60,820 nucleotides of DNA from an uncultured Lachnospiraceae bacterium (lineage in GTDB: Bacteria; Bacillota; Clostridia; Lachnospirales; Lachnospiraceae). The DNA lies in the NCBI GenBank assembly GCA_902762905.1, contig CACWQE010000010.1, positions 1 through 60,820 on the forward strand. Direction: 5' to 3'. The notes under the pieces were generated by a model that was not told the DNA's origin, did no database searches, and saw nothing but the letters and a program-made list of their open reading frames with translations. Position numbers and translations under genes: made by a program. Of this stretch, positions 53,191 to 60,820 are shown piece after piece (positions within the stretch are counted from its first letter, which is position 1; every line of letters starts with the position of its first letter).

Positions 53191-54450
53191 CTACATTTTT
53201 CTTGGATCAGAAATCATACCTGTAATTGCGGATGCTGCAGCTACCGCTGGGGATGCAAGATAGATCTCAGATTCCACATGTCCCATACGTCCTACGAAGT
53301 TACGATTGGTCGTTGCAACTGCTTTCTCACCTGCTGCAAGAATACCCATATGACCACCAAGACACGGACCACAGGTTGGTGTAGATACCACTGCTCCCGC
53401 CTCGATAAATGTCTTCAAGAGTCCTTCTTCCATTGCCTGCAGATAGATTGCCTGTGTAGCCGGAATTACGATCACACGAAGTCCTTTTGCACATTTCTTG
53501 CCCTCTAAGATCTTAGCAGCAACACGCAGATCTTCAATTCGTCCGTTCGTACAAGAACCGATAACTACCTGATCGATCTTAATCTCTGGTACTTCACTGA
53601 TTGGCTTTGTATTCTCTGGTAAATGAGGAAATGCAACCGTTGGCTCTAATGTACTCAGATCAATGGTATAAGTCTCATCATATACAGCATCCTCATCTGC
53701 TTCATATACCGTATAATCCTTAACTGAATGCTCCTTCATGTAAGCAATGGTCTGGTCATCTACCGGGAAGATTCCGTTCTTGGCACCTGCTTCAATCGCC
53801 ATGTTTGCCATAGAGAAACGATCATCCATAGAAAGATTGGCAATACCATCTCCTACAAACTCCATCGACTTGTATAATGCTCCATCGACACCGATCAAAC
53901 CGATAATATGAAGGATCACATCCTTACCACTTACCCATTTGCCCGGCTTGCCAGTCAATACAAATTTAATAGCAGAAGGCACCTTGAACCAAGCCTTACC
54001 GGTTGCCATTCCGGCTGCCATATCAGTAGAACCAACACCGGTTGAAAATGCACCAAGTGCACCATATGTACAAGTATGGGAATCCGCACCGATACACGTC
54101 TCACCTGCTACGATCAAGCCTTTTTCCGGAAGCAATGCATGCTCAATACCCATCTCTCCGACATCAAAGAAATTCGTAATGTTGTGTGCACATGCGTACT
54201 CTCTTACACATTTACAATGCTCTGCACTCTTGATATCTTTGTTCGGTGTAAAATGATCCAACACCATAGCGATCTTATCTTTGTCAAAGACCTTATCTGC
54301 CTTGAACTTATCCATCTCATGAATAGCTACCGGTGTAGTTACATCATTTCCTAATACTAAATCCAAATCTGCCTCAATCAACTGTCCTGCTTCTACCGAA
54401 GGAAGTCCAGCGTGTGCGGCTAAGATTTTCTGTGTCATTGTCATTCCCAT
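53191..54450 (-). CDS. leuC: 3-isopropylmalate dehydratase, large subunit
   Basis: LeuC is the Fe-S catalytic subunit of isopropylmalate isomerase. At 419 residues it is the short (HACN/LeuC2-like) type rather than the about 465-residue LeuC1. It contains [20 protein letters not shown] (first cluster cysteine), [20 protein letters not shown] (second) and [20 protein letters not shown] (third). AAAGGAG precedes the ATG at 54450. Such enzymes may also use homoaconitate-type substrates, but leuB and leuD in the same operon point to leucine. Confidence 0.96.
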   Translation of the reverse strand: MGMTMTQKILAAHAGLPSVEAGQLIEADLDLVLGNDVTTPVAIHEMDKFKADKVFDKDKIAMVLDHFTPNKDIKSAEHCKCVREYACAHNITNFFDVGEMGIEHALLPEKGLIVAGETCIGADSHTCTYGALGAFSTGVGSTDMAAGMATGKAWFKVPSAIKFVLTGKPGKWVSGKDVILHIIGLIGVDGALYKSMEFVGDGIANLSMDDRFSMANMAIEAGAKNGIFPVDDQTIAYMKEHSVKDYTVYEADEDAVYDETYTIDLSTLEPTVAFPHLPENTKPISEVPEIKIDQVVIGSCTNGRIEDLRVAAKILEGKKCAKGLRVIVIPATQAIYLQAMEEGLLKTFIEAGAVVSTPTCGPCLGGHMGILAAGEKAVATTNRNFVGRMGHVESEIYLASPAVAAASAITGMISDPRKM

Positions 54451-54491
54451 AACACGTTCTCCTTTGCTTAATAGATTTCACTTTAAGTATC

Positions 54492-54682
54492 TGCGAAACC
54501 ATTTACTTCTTCGAATAAGTTGTACAAATATAACAATATCATCGCAGGCACGCTCTCGCTACTCATCGCTCGCAGCGGTACTAAGCTCGAAAAAACTCGC
54601 TAAGTACCGGCGGCTCTGAAGTACCTGCTTATGATAATTGTTATATTTGCACAACTTATAATCTACTGCAATAGGTTTCGCA
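54492..54682. repeat. Palindromic element B upstream of leuC
   Basis: Outer TGCGAAACC (54492-54500) matches GGTTTCGCA (54674-54682). A strong inner stem runs from ATAAGTTGTACAAATATAAC (54515-54534) to GTTATATTTGCACAACTTAT (54640-54659) with one G-U pair. The core (about 54555-54612) has GCAGCGGTACTAAGCTCG, six A, then CTCGCTAAGTACCGGC, an imperfect hairpin. The core resembles that of element A (GCAGTGGTACTAAG, CACTAAGTGCC), while the arms are unrelated between the two copies. If transcribed, it is in the leuC leader. Confidence 0.78.
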
Positions 54683-54755
54683 CATCTTAATAGTTTATTT
54701 TTATCAATATAACATATATTTGTATATAATAAAAATATATATATCGAATATTTAT

Positions 54756-54772
54756 TATAACATAAGGTTATA
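54756..54772. promoter_or_regulatory. LysR-type binding site (T-N11-A palindrome)
   Basis: TATAAC (54756-54761) and GTTATA (54767-54772) are exact inverted repeats with a 5-nt centre, containing the T-N11-A motif bound by LysR-type regulators. A second A/T-rich inverted repeat, TAATAT/ATATTA, lies at about 54787-54806. The position 66 bp before the lysR start suits autoregulation and control of leuC. Confidence 0.55.
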
Positions 54773-54837
54773 GATATTGCTATGCGTAATATTATATGTT
54801 ATATTAAATTTATATCATACAAGATACGGAGGCTGAC

Positions 54838-55911
54838 ATGGAACAGAACTTAAATCACTACAAGATATTTTTTGAAGTTGCAAAAACAGGAAATATCAGC
54901 AAAGCGGCTGAAATATTATATATCAGTCAGCCTGCTGTATCCAAATCGATCACGAAGTTAGAACAATCCCTCGGTCATACCCTTTTCATCCGCAGCAAAC
55001 GTGGCGTGAAATTAACCGAAGAGGGAACCACTCTCTATACCTATCTGAAACAGGCATTTGAATCCATAGAAACAGCCGAGAAAGCATTGCAGCATGCTTC
55101 CGAGCTTGGCATGGGGCAGCTCCGCATTGGCGTGTCCACGTCTCTTTGTAAGCATATTCTGCTATCGTATTTGCAGGATTTTATTCGTGAGAATCCCCAT
55201 GTGAAGATTACAATCGAGTGCAACCCAACCTTTGAGACAATCCAGTTATTAAAACAGGACAAGATCGATATTGGACTGATCTGCGATACACCTTTAGATA
55301 AAGGATATCATTTTACACCTCTCCGTTCCATTCAGGATACCTTTGTGACTACACAGACTTATCTTGACAACCTGCAGGTGCGTGAGGGTGAATTATCCGA
55401 TCACACACACACTTCCCTCATAGAAGTTGACGATTCGTCCCCTACCCCGGATAACTCCGATGCAGATTCTGTAAACACTATAGAATCCGCGACACAGCCG
55501 GTTCCATCTGCTATTCCCATGACCGGACTTCTGTTCTTTGCGGATAATCGTAATGATACCTTTTCTGGAATCGAACTATCTCCTCAGGAAATTCTGGAAA
55601 AATGTAACTTAATGCTGTTAGATAAAGAAAATATATCCCGGATCTTCATTGATGAATACCTGAAGACTCACCAAATCCATCCGGGACAGATCTTAGAAAT
55701 TAATAATATGGACTTATTGATCGATTTTGCCGCCATCGGGATGGGCGTTGCATGTGTGGTACGTGAGTTCGTAACCTCCTATCTTGACAGCGGACAGGTT
55801 ATTGAACTTCCTATGGACTTTGACATTCCAAAGCGTATGATCGGGTTCGTCTATGCCGAACATAACTTAAGTACAACGGCAAAGAAATTCTTAGATTATT
55901 GTATAGCGTAA
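54838..55911 (+). CDS. LysR-family regulator, divergent from leuC
   Basis: The 357-residue protein has the LysR winged helix (about 1-62: VAKTGNISKAAEILYISQPA, LFIRSKRGVKLT) and a periplasmic-binding-like effector domain (about 92-357). Most LysR proteins are about 290-310 residues; here an extra Ser/Thr/Asp/Pro-rich stretch (about 180-243, with DDSSPTPDNSDADSVNTIES) interrupts the effector domain. GGAGGCTGAC precedes the ATG. Divergent placement from leuC and a T-N11-A palindrome suggest control of the leu/ilv genes in response to a pathway intermediate; this is inferred. Confidence 0.94.
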   Translation: MEQNLNHYKIFFEVAKTGNISKAAEILYISQPAVSKSITKLEQSLGHTLFIRSKRGVKLTEEGTTLYTYLKQAFESIETAEKALQHASELGMGQLRIGVSTSLCKHILLSYLQDFIRENPHVKITIECNPTFETIQLLKQDKIDIGLICDTPLDKGYHFTPLRSIQDTFVTTQTYLDNLQVREGELSDHTHTSLIEVDDSSPTPDNSDADSVNTIESATQPVPSAIPMTGLLFFADNRNDTFSGIELSPQEILEKCNLMLLDKENISRIFIDEYLKTHQIHPGQILEINNMDLLIDFAAIGMGVACVVREFVTSYLDSGQVIELPMDFDIPKRMIGFVYAEHNLSTTAKKFLDYCIA

Positions 55912-55945
55912 CTTGTTTCCTATAACAACAAGTTGTCACTTTTTA
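55908..55945 (+). terminator. Weak terminator after lysR
   Basis: AACTTGTT (55910-55917) pairs with AACAAGTT (55927-55934), overlapping the stop codon, followed by GTCACTTTTTAATT. The T run is a few bases removed from the stem. Confidence 0.5.
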
Positions 55946-55956
55946 ATTGCATTATT

Positions 55957-56010
55957 AAAAAACGGATGAAGAGGAATTCTTATTCTCATAGCACGTCCAA
56001 CTTCATCCGT
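55957..56010 (-). terminator. Terminator after the M24 peptidase gene
   Basis: ACGGATGAAG (55962-55971) pairs exactly with CTTCATCCGT (56001-56010). On the minus strand six T follow. The 29-nt loop is long, and the hairpin faces the convergent lysR gene. Confidence 0.65.
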
Positions 56011-56053
56011 GCAACAAATTCCATTTATCCACTGTGCAACGTGCTGTCGTCTT

Positions 56054-57208
56054 CTACAATATAATCAGCTTCTTCTCAGACTGCGACAGCTTCTGATATC
56101 CGTTCTCTTTCACAACCACCAGATCCTCAATCCGAACACCGAATTGTCCCGGCAGATAAATACCCGGTTCATCCGTAATAACCATATTCTCCTGTGTGAT
56201 CACATCACACTTTGGAGAAAATCTCGGTTCTTCATGAATATCTAAGCCAACACCATGTCCTAATCCATGGCCAAAATATTCACCATATCCCTGCTCTCTG
56301 ATATAATCTCTTGCAACTGCATCAATCCCGTTACATCTCTTTCCTGCTTCAATCTGCTCCATCGCACGAAGATTGGCATCCAATACAATCTGATAGACTT
56401 TCTTCATCTCATCTGTCGGTGTACCGATTGCAACTGTCCGTGTCATATCAGAACAATATCCTTCATATACACATCCAAAATCCATTGTCACAAAGTCACC
56501 ACTTTGCAATACACGGTCTGTCACCTGTGCATGCGGCATGGAACCATTGGCTCCGCTTGCAACGATCGTATCAAAACTTAACTTTGATGCACCCTGTTTC
56601 TTCATGAAAAATTCCAATTCCAGAGCAATCTCCCGTTCACTCACACCCGGCTTCAAAACATCCAATATATGTGTAAATGCCGCATCTCCTATATATTCTG
56701 CCTGCTCTAACTTGGCAAGCTCCTCTGCATCCTTTACCATACGAGGCTTCTGAATCCATTTACTTCCTAAAGCAAAAGCACAGTTCCTACATACCTCTGT
56801 CAGCTTCATATACTGCGCCAGATTCATATCATCTTCCAATATAATCTGAATCTTCTTGTCTTCAACCAACAGCTCCTGAATCGTTGCTGCCATCCCCTTA
56901 CTCTCCCATTTCACAAGCTGAAGACCTTCGCATTCTTTCTCCACCTGCTCGTAATATCGGGAATCGGTAATCACATATCCGTCCGGCCAGTCATTCGTAA
57001 TTACACGGGAATCGTTGGAAATTCCGCACAGTTCAAATGCGTAAGTCGACATAATATCGCCATTTACCGGCATCAGGAACATTGCTTCCCCTCCCGTGAA
57101 GCCGGTATAATAGTATAGATTCGATGGATTGTTGATCAGCACCGCATCAATCGGCTCCTGCATTAATTCCTTAATCAATTGTGCTCTTCTTGTTGCAAAT
57201 ATACTCAT
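56054..57208 (-). CDS. M24-family aminopeptidase P-like (Xaa-Pro) peptidase
   Basis: The 384-residue cytosolic metallopeptidase has a creatinase-like N-domain (about 1-140, MSIFATRRAQLIKELMQ, LINNPSNLYYYTGFTGG) and the pita-bread catalytic domain. Visible metal ligands are Asp243 and Asp254 (TMDFGCVYEGYCSDMTR), His318 (FGHGLGHGVGLDIHEEP), Glu347 (ITDEPGIY) and Glu361 (RIEDLVVV), with His226 in SMPHAQV. These match proline-specific M24 peptidases. The start follows GAAAGAAGG. It lies 21 bp after the aroE-aroK gene. A gene of this type often stands next to efp in Clostridia; here the amino-acid block separates them. Confidence 0.93.
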   Translation of the reverse strand: MSIFATRRAQLIKELMQEPIDAVLINNPSNLYYYTGFTGGEAMFLMPVNGDIMSTYAFELCGISNDSRVITNDWPDGYVITDSRYYEQVEKECEGLQLVKWESKGMAATIQELLVEDKKIQIILEDDMNLAQYMKLTEVCRNCAFALGSKWIQKPRMVKDAEELAKLEQAEYIGDAAFTHILDVLKPGVSEREIALELEFFMKKQGASKLSFDTIVASGANGSMPHAQVTDRVLQSGDFVTMDFGCVYEGYCSDMTRTVAIGTPTDEMKKVYQIVLDANLRAMEQIEAGKRCNGIDAVARDYIREQGYGEYFGHGLGHGVGLDIHEEPRFSPKCDVITQENMVITDEPGIYLPGQFGVRIEDLVVVKENGYQKLSQSEKKLIIL

Positions 57209-57229
57209 ACTATGCCTTCTTTCTCTATT

Positions 57230-58675
57230 CTATCCAACAATCGCTCCTATAATCTCCTCGATATCATTGGAATTCGTATCAATCACCTTATCACAAGCCG
57301 CCTCATACTTTGGTTTTCTCTCTTTCATCATATTACAGATCTTCTCATATGGATTATCAGTCTGCAATAACGGACGTTTCGTATCATCCTTCACCCGGTC
57401 GTAGATCTCCTTGCACGTAGCCGTCAGATAATTAACGGTTCCGATCTCTTTTAATAATCTCGCATTCTCTTTACGCAGCGGCATTCCTCCTCCGGTCGCA
57501 ACAACTGTATTATGTAAACTGTCACGTAACTGTATCAGCGTATCGGTCTCAATCTGACGAAATGCTTCCTCTCCATCCTCTGCAAAGATCTGTGCAATCG
57601 TCTTACCTGCCTGCTGTTCAATATAATCATCCGTATCTAAGAAATCCATGCCACAATGTGCGGCTAATGCCTTGCCAAATGTGGTCTTGCCACTTCCCAT
57701 AAACCCAATCAGCACATAATTATCCTTTGGATATACCTTACGTTTGAGATCCACATAGATATCCTCAACGATATCCTGCGGCACTGTGATATTATGCCAC
57801 AATTCATATGCGATCACCCCTTGATACAAAAGCATTTTCAAGGCATTGTATGCCTTACCGCCCTGCTCCATCACCAGTTTCATGAACTTAGTCGTTGCCG
57901 GGTTGTAGATCAAGTCCACACCAATTCGAACCTTACTATAAAACACCTTATCTTCTAACACAACATCATCTACATGCGGTGACAACCCAATCGAAGTTGC
58001 CTGAAATACGATCAGATCATCTTCGGAAATCTTTGCATAATCCTGCATTGCCATAGGAATAACCTGTGTCATTGCCGGCCCATCCATCCGGCTCATTGTT
58101 TCTTTCTGTGACTGCCCCGTCTTATATCCCACATCAGTTATCTTACCACTCTGCTGCAACACATTCATCTGCTCCGCAATGGTCTCAGCCTTTGCCACCG
58201 TCCGGTTTAACAGATATACTTTCTCTGCTCTATCTAAGATACACATATAAACAACTGCCTTAGCCGCACCACCTGCTCCAAGGATCACGACCGTCTGTCC
58301 TGCAAGATCAATTCCATCTTCGTGAATCTGTCTGCGCAGTCCCATCATGTCTGTATTATACCCCTTATATCCATGCTTCTCCTCTATTCGGACTAACGTA
58401 TTCACTGCACCAATGTGCTCTGCTGCTTCATCCATCTCCACCAGATAATCTTTTACTGCATTCTTGTGTGGAACTGTAACATTCATTCCAAGTACATTTA
58501 ATGCATACGCACCTCGTACTGCATCTCCTACGCCTTCTTCCTCTACATGAAATGGCATATACACAGAAGAAATTCCCATCCGTTTGCTGATTCCATTATG
58601 AATCACCGGTGATAATGTGTGTTCCACCGGATTTCCCATTAAACCTATTAATCTTGTCTTTCCATCAATCTCCAT
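57230..58675 (-). CDS. Bifunctional shikimate dehydrogenase - shikimate kinase (AroE-AroK fusion)
   Basis: This 481-residue protein fuses two consecutive steps of chorismate synthesis. AroE occupies about 1-305: GNPVEHTLSPVIHN, catalytic Lys71 in VTVPHKNAV, Asp109 in GYNTDMMG, the NADP loop VILGAGGAAKAVV and YQGVIAYELW. AroK follows at about 318-481: Walker A GFMGSGKT (324-331), DFLDTDDYIEQQAGKTIAQ, FRQIETDTL and VATGGGMPLR. No stop or frameshift separates them. GAGGATAATAG precedes the ATG. Expression as one chain should keep the two activities equimolar. It is followed by the M24 peptidase gene and preceded by yqeG. Confidence 0.94.
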   Translation of the reverse strand: MEIDGKTRLIGLMGNPVEHTLSPVIHNGISKRMGISSVYMPFHVEEEGVGDAVRGAYALNVLGMNVTVPHKNAVKDYLVEMDEAAEHIGAVNTLVRIEEKHGYKGYNTDMMGLRRQIHEDGIDLAGQTVVILGAGGAAKAVVYMCILDRAEKVYLLNRTVAKAETIAEQMNVLQQSGKITDVGYKTGQSQKETMSRMDGPAMTQVIPMAMQDYAKISEDDLIVFQATSIGLSPHVDDVVLEDKVFYSKVRIGVDLIYNPATTKFMKLVMEQGGKAYNALKMLLYQGVIAYELWHNITVPQDIVEDIYVDLKRKVYPKDNYVLIGFMGSGKTTFGKALAAHCGMDFLDTDDYIEQQAGKTIAQIFAEDGEEAFRQIETDTLIQLRDSLHNTVVATGGGMPLRKENARLLKEIGTVNYLTATCKEIYDRVKDDTKRPLLQTDNPYEKICNMMKERKPKYEAACDKVIDTNSNDIEEIIGAIVG

Positions 58676-58795
58676 ACTATTATCCTCTATCGCTTATTGT
58701 ATTCTCTATGCATGTTTCTACAGCCCGTTATACACAGACTTATGCTATGAACCACTTCATTATGGCATAATTATCGGCAACTGTATTTTCCTGTT

Positions 58796-59317
58796 CTATT
58801 GCTTATCATATTCTCCCTTTTTCAGATGATGCATTCTACGATAATTCCACTTAATGAACTTTTCTGGAATTCGTTTCAATATAATCTGAATCTCTTCTTT
58901 CGGATTGATCGGGTCAAGCAAAATACTGAATACTCCGGCACGTCTTGCACCCCACACATCCGTAAAGATCTGATCCCCTACAAACAAGGTGTTGCTCACA
59001 TCTGTTCCAAGGATCTGCATTCCCTGCTCATATCCTTCGCGCTTTGGTTTCCATGCCTTATATACATATGAAACTTCCAGTGGATCTGCAAAGGTGCGTA
59101 CCCTCTCTTCGTCATTATTCGATATCAGGCAAATGCCAAAACCAAGGTCTTTTAACTTTTTTACAAATACCCGTGCCGCCTCATCTACCGGCTCATCATG
59201 TGGTACTAATGTATTATCAATATCAAATAAAATTCCCCGGTAGCCTTGCTCGTAATACTGTTCTACCGGAATATCTTCTTTCTTATCGTAATATCGATTC
59301 GGATATAAATTCTTCAT
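58796..59317 (-). CDS. yqeG: YqeG-family HAD-type phosphatase
   Basis: The 173-residue HAD IIIA phosphatase has motif I FDIDNTLVPHDEPVDEAARV, motif II SNNDEERVRTFA, KAWKPKREGYEQGM for the lysine motif and FVGDQIFTDVWGARRAG for motif III. Substrate unknown; in Bacillus the gene precedes a conserved ribosome-related cluster, and in Clostridia it often stands near aroE, as here. The start overlaps the upstream DUF1016 gene's stop by 4 bp (ATGA). Confidence 0.93.
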   Translation of the reverse strand: MKNLYPNRYYDKKEDIPVEQYYEQGYRGILFDIDNTLVPHDEPVDEAARVFVKKLKDLGFGICLISNNDEERVRTFADPLEVSYVYKAWKPKREGYEQGMQILGTDVSNTLFVGDQIFTDVWGARRAGVFSILLDPINPKEEIQIILKRIPEKFIKWNYRRMHHLKKGEYDKQ

Positions 59318-60381
59318 GTTGTCTCTTCTTCCTCTTCAATCCATTCCTTTAACTTCTGTCGGAGCAGTTTTTTATCTGGCAAATATAATTTATACTCCGA
59401 CGCATAAATATTAGCATCTTCAGGTAACGTAATTTCAACTAAAGCATCATTCTTTTCCTTGCACAATAAAATGCCGATTGTTGGATTTTCGTCTTCCAAC
59501 TTTTCATATCTGTCATAATAATTTACATACATTTGCATCTGTCCAATGTCTTGATGAGTAAGTTTATCCACTTTCAAATCAATTAGCACATAACATCGAA
59601 GTAATCGATTATAGAACACCAGGTCTACATAATAGTTATCTTCTTCAAATGTAAATCTTTTCTGTCTAGCTTCAAATAGATAACCTTTTCCTAATTCCAA
59701 TAGAAATTTCTGTAATTTATTGATGAGTGCCGTCTCAAGATCTGTTTCAGAGTATCTTGATTTCTCTTCCATCCCAAGAAATTCTAAAACCGTTGGTTGT
59801 TTTATAATGTCTTCCGGTTTTTCTATAACATTTCCCTCAGTTGCAAGACGCATTATTCCTTCTTTATCTCTACTCAATGCTAATCTCTCATACAAGCTTG
59901 AATTATATTGCCTTTGTAATGTACGAACTCCCCATCCAGCTTTTGCCGTTTCAATTTCATAAAAATTTCGTTCATCTATATTTTCAATACCCATTAATTG
60001 CAAATAATGAGACCACGAAACTATGAAAGGTGGATTTTTTTCAAAAAGGCTAAACATTGTTTCACTTATTCGATCTTTATAAGTTAAATAAAATTTTCTT
60101 GCATTTTTTAGGGTATCTGCTGAAAATCCTTTGCCAAATTCCTTTTGAAGTTTTTCAGATAATTTATTAATGACTTTACTTCCATATTTTGCTCTTCTTT
60201 CTCCCATTTGCTGCGTTTCCACAATCCATCTACCCAATGCATAGTATGTCATAATCTGAATAATATTTACATGTTTCACAACCACAGCCCGAGCATAATG
60301 TATTAATTCTACGGAATCTACACACAATTTTTCTATTTCAGAATCATTTTCTATAATTGCAAAATTATTGTTTTCGCCCAA
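59314..60381 (-). CDS. DUF1016 (YhcG-like) PD-(D/E)XK nuclease domain protein
   Basis: The 355-residue protein has the YhcG N-terminal helical domain (about 1-165: YYALGRWIVETQQMGERRAK, YGSKVINKLSEKLQKEFGKG) and a C-terminal nuclease-like domain (about 200-340) with YVDLVFYNRLLRCYVLIDLK, where the D and D-x-K residues fit a PD-(D/E)XK site. It begins with TTG (AGGAGG about 10 nt before); no closer ATG exists. The gene looks more A/T-rich than its neighbours, and it borders an insertion-sequence end, which suggests transfer. It overlaps yqeG by 4 bp. Function unknown, though such proteins often lie in accessory or defence islands. Confidence 0.93.
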   Translation of the reverse strand: MGENNNFAIIENDSEIEKLCVDSVELIHYARAVVVKHVNIIQIMTYYALGRWIVETQQMGERRAKYGSKVINKLSEKLQKEFGKGFSADTLKNARKFYLTYKDRISETMFSLFEKNPPFIVSWSHYLQLMGIENIDERNFYEIETAKAGWGVRTLQRQYNSSLYERLALSRDKEGIMRLATEGNVIEKPEDIIKQPTVLEFLGMEEKSRYSETDLETALINKLQKFLLELGKGYLFEARQKRFTFEEDNYYVDLVFYNRLLRCYVLIDLKVDKLTHQDIGQMQMYVNYYDRYEKLEDENPTIGILLCKEKNDALVEITLPEDANIYASEYKLYLPDKKLLRQKLKEWIEEEEETT

Positions 60382-60495
60382 TTGCTACTCTCCTCCTTTC
60401 AAATAAAGCTAGCCCATAATTCAAATCTTGAATGAGACCTTTAGAGACCCTCTCGAACCCCTTAGAGACCCTTAAGAAATCTTACACCGCTTAAT

Positions 60496-60720
60496 CTACG
60501 CTCCCTCAATCAATACCTGTTTTCCTTCAAATGCAAAACCATAATGTCTGATACAATCTTTTGCAATTCCCATCTCCAATAAAATAGTATCATATTGTCT
60601 CTCTTCAATCTGTGCAAGTGCCACCCGCACGGTATCTTCAATTGTATCTTCTCTCTTCACATTTCTCACCTTGAACTCCATCACAATTCCCGGCATTTTA
60701 TTATCTTGCTTTCGTGGCAG
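60496..60720 (-). pseudogene. 3' remnant of a DUF1703-type (AAA-like/PD-(D/E)XK) nuclease gene
   Basis: Only the last about 75 residues remain: LPRKQDNKMPGIVMEFKVRN, then ALAQIEERQYDTILLEMGIA and HYGFAFEGKQVLIEGA. This matches the C-terminus of the AAA-ATPase-like proteins with a DUF1703 nuclease tail, normally over 500 residues. The frame is open up to 60720 and then meets a TAG at 60721-60723, next to a putative insertion-sequence end. So the gene was cut by insertion or rearrangement, and probably is not functional. The ATG at 60696 has no clear ribosome-binding site. Confidence 0.75.
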
Positions 60721-60726
60721 CTATAA

Positions 60727-60820
60727 TGTACCCATAACAGTGGACACATGAATTAGTGTAGTACCCGTTTTACGGACACCCACACAAGATGTGCCCCTGT
60801 TCTTAATCACCGTTCCCATG
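60727..60820. mobile_element. Probable terminal region of an insertion sequence (IS21-like), incomplete
   Basis: From 60727 the sequence starts TGTACCCATAACAGTGGACA and soon repeats a related segment, GTACCCGTTTTACGGACACC (60761-60780). Repeated blocks behind a 5'-TG end are typical of IS21-family termini. The junction lies directly against the cut nuclease gene. No transposase is visible before the window ends, so family and extent are inferred. Confidence 0.45.

Larger units (their letters stand above)
54451..54837. other. 387-bp leuC/lysR divergent intergenic region
   Basis: This region without a gene holds palindromic element B (54492-54682) on the leuC side and an A/T-rich stretch with LysR-type palindromes (54756-54806) on the lysR side. 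Both promoters should be in the A/T-rich part (54683-54800), but several overlapping -10-like sequences prevent a definite assignment. Any leuC transcript starting there would carry element B in its leader. Confidence 0.7.

Noticed and set aside
54451..54837. T-box leader upstream of leuC
   Set aside because: I could not find the conserved T-box bulge motif (TGGNACCGCG). The structure present is a simple long palindrome without a terminator run.
60420..60480. Short direct repeats (TTAGAGACCC) between DUF1016 and the nuclease remnant
   Set aside because: Only two close copies plus a partial one, no regular spacing, so neither a CRISPR array nor a defined repeat.
1..60820. CRISPR arrays, tRNA genes or prophage
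   Set aside because: No regularly spaced repeats, no tRNA cloverleaf with T-loop GTTCRA context, and no phage structural genes were recognised. This was by eye, so a tRNA search tool would be more reliable.

Overview
The window looks like chromosomal DNA of a low-GC, endospore-lineage member of the Clostridia, most probably a Lachnospiraceae gut anaerobe (Lachnospira, Roseburia or Coprococcus type). This rests on protein families and gene order (clpC-radA, a complete spoIIIAA-AH set, the efp to spo0A cluster, a DUF4125 protein); the species is not determined. Almost every gene is on the minus strand. Only purC and a LysR regulator are on the plus strand.

Layout. 1-260: a near-consensus promoter with an rRNA-operon-like leader firing out of the left edge, and a self-complementary element downstream of radA. 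0.26-4.6 kb: radA, a small unknown protein and clpC. 4.8-14.7 kb: purine genes purM-purN-purD, purC and purE, interrupted by hscC (Hsp70) and a giant J-like/TPR protein. 14.8-18 kb: rqcH and glgA. 18-21 kb: two tandem Spo0A-like regulators behind spoIVB. 21-29.7 kb: recN-argR-nadK-tlyA-dxs-ispA-xseB-xseA-nusB, a tightly packed information-processing and isoprenoid operon. 29.8-36.3 kb: an Asp23 protein, spoIIIAA-AH behind a sigma-E-like promoter, and efp. 36.4-45.2 kb: a TPR-DUF4037-DUF4125 protein, a YdcF protein, a truncated precorrin-6A reductase, cbiG, asd and a two-component system. 45.3-54.8 kb: serine (serC, serA) and branched-chain amino acid genes (leuC, leuD, leuB, ilvD, ilvB), with a divergent LysR gene. 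55.9-60.8 kb: an M24 peptidase, an aroE-aroK fusion, yqeG, a DUF1016 nuclease, a nuclease gene remnant and a probable insertion-sequence end.

How the genes fit together: SpoIVB, the SpoIIIA complex and Spo0A-type regulators form the sporulation part. RecN, XseAB and RadA handle DNA repair. Dxs and IspA feed isoprenoids. Asd, SerAC, LeuBCD, IlvBD and AroE/K make amino acids. The points most worth following are: (i) the tandem Spo0A paralogues, both with eroded receiver domains, one having Asn at the phosphoacceptor position; (ii) two related long palindromic elements in the leu/ilv cluster whose cores resemble each other while their outer arms differ but stay self-complementary; (iii) a multi-branched palindromic element beside the rRNA-like promoter; (iv) an orphan half of a cobalamin enzyme carrying an 18-bp tandem repeat. 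No tRNA, rRNA body, CRISPR array or prophage was seen. All promoter and hairpin calls were made by eye.
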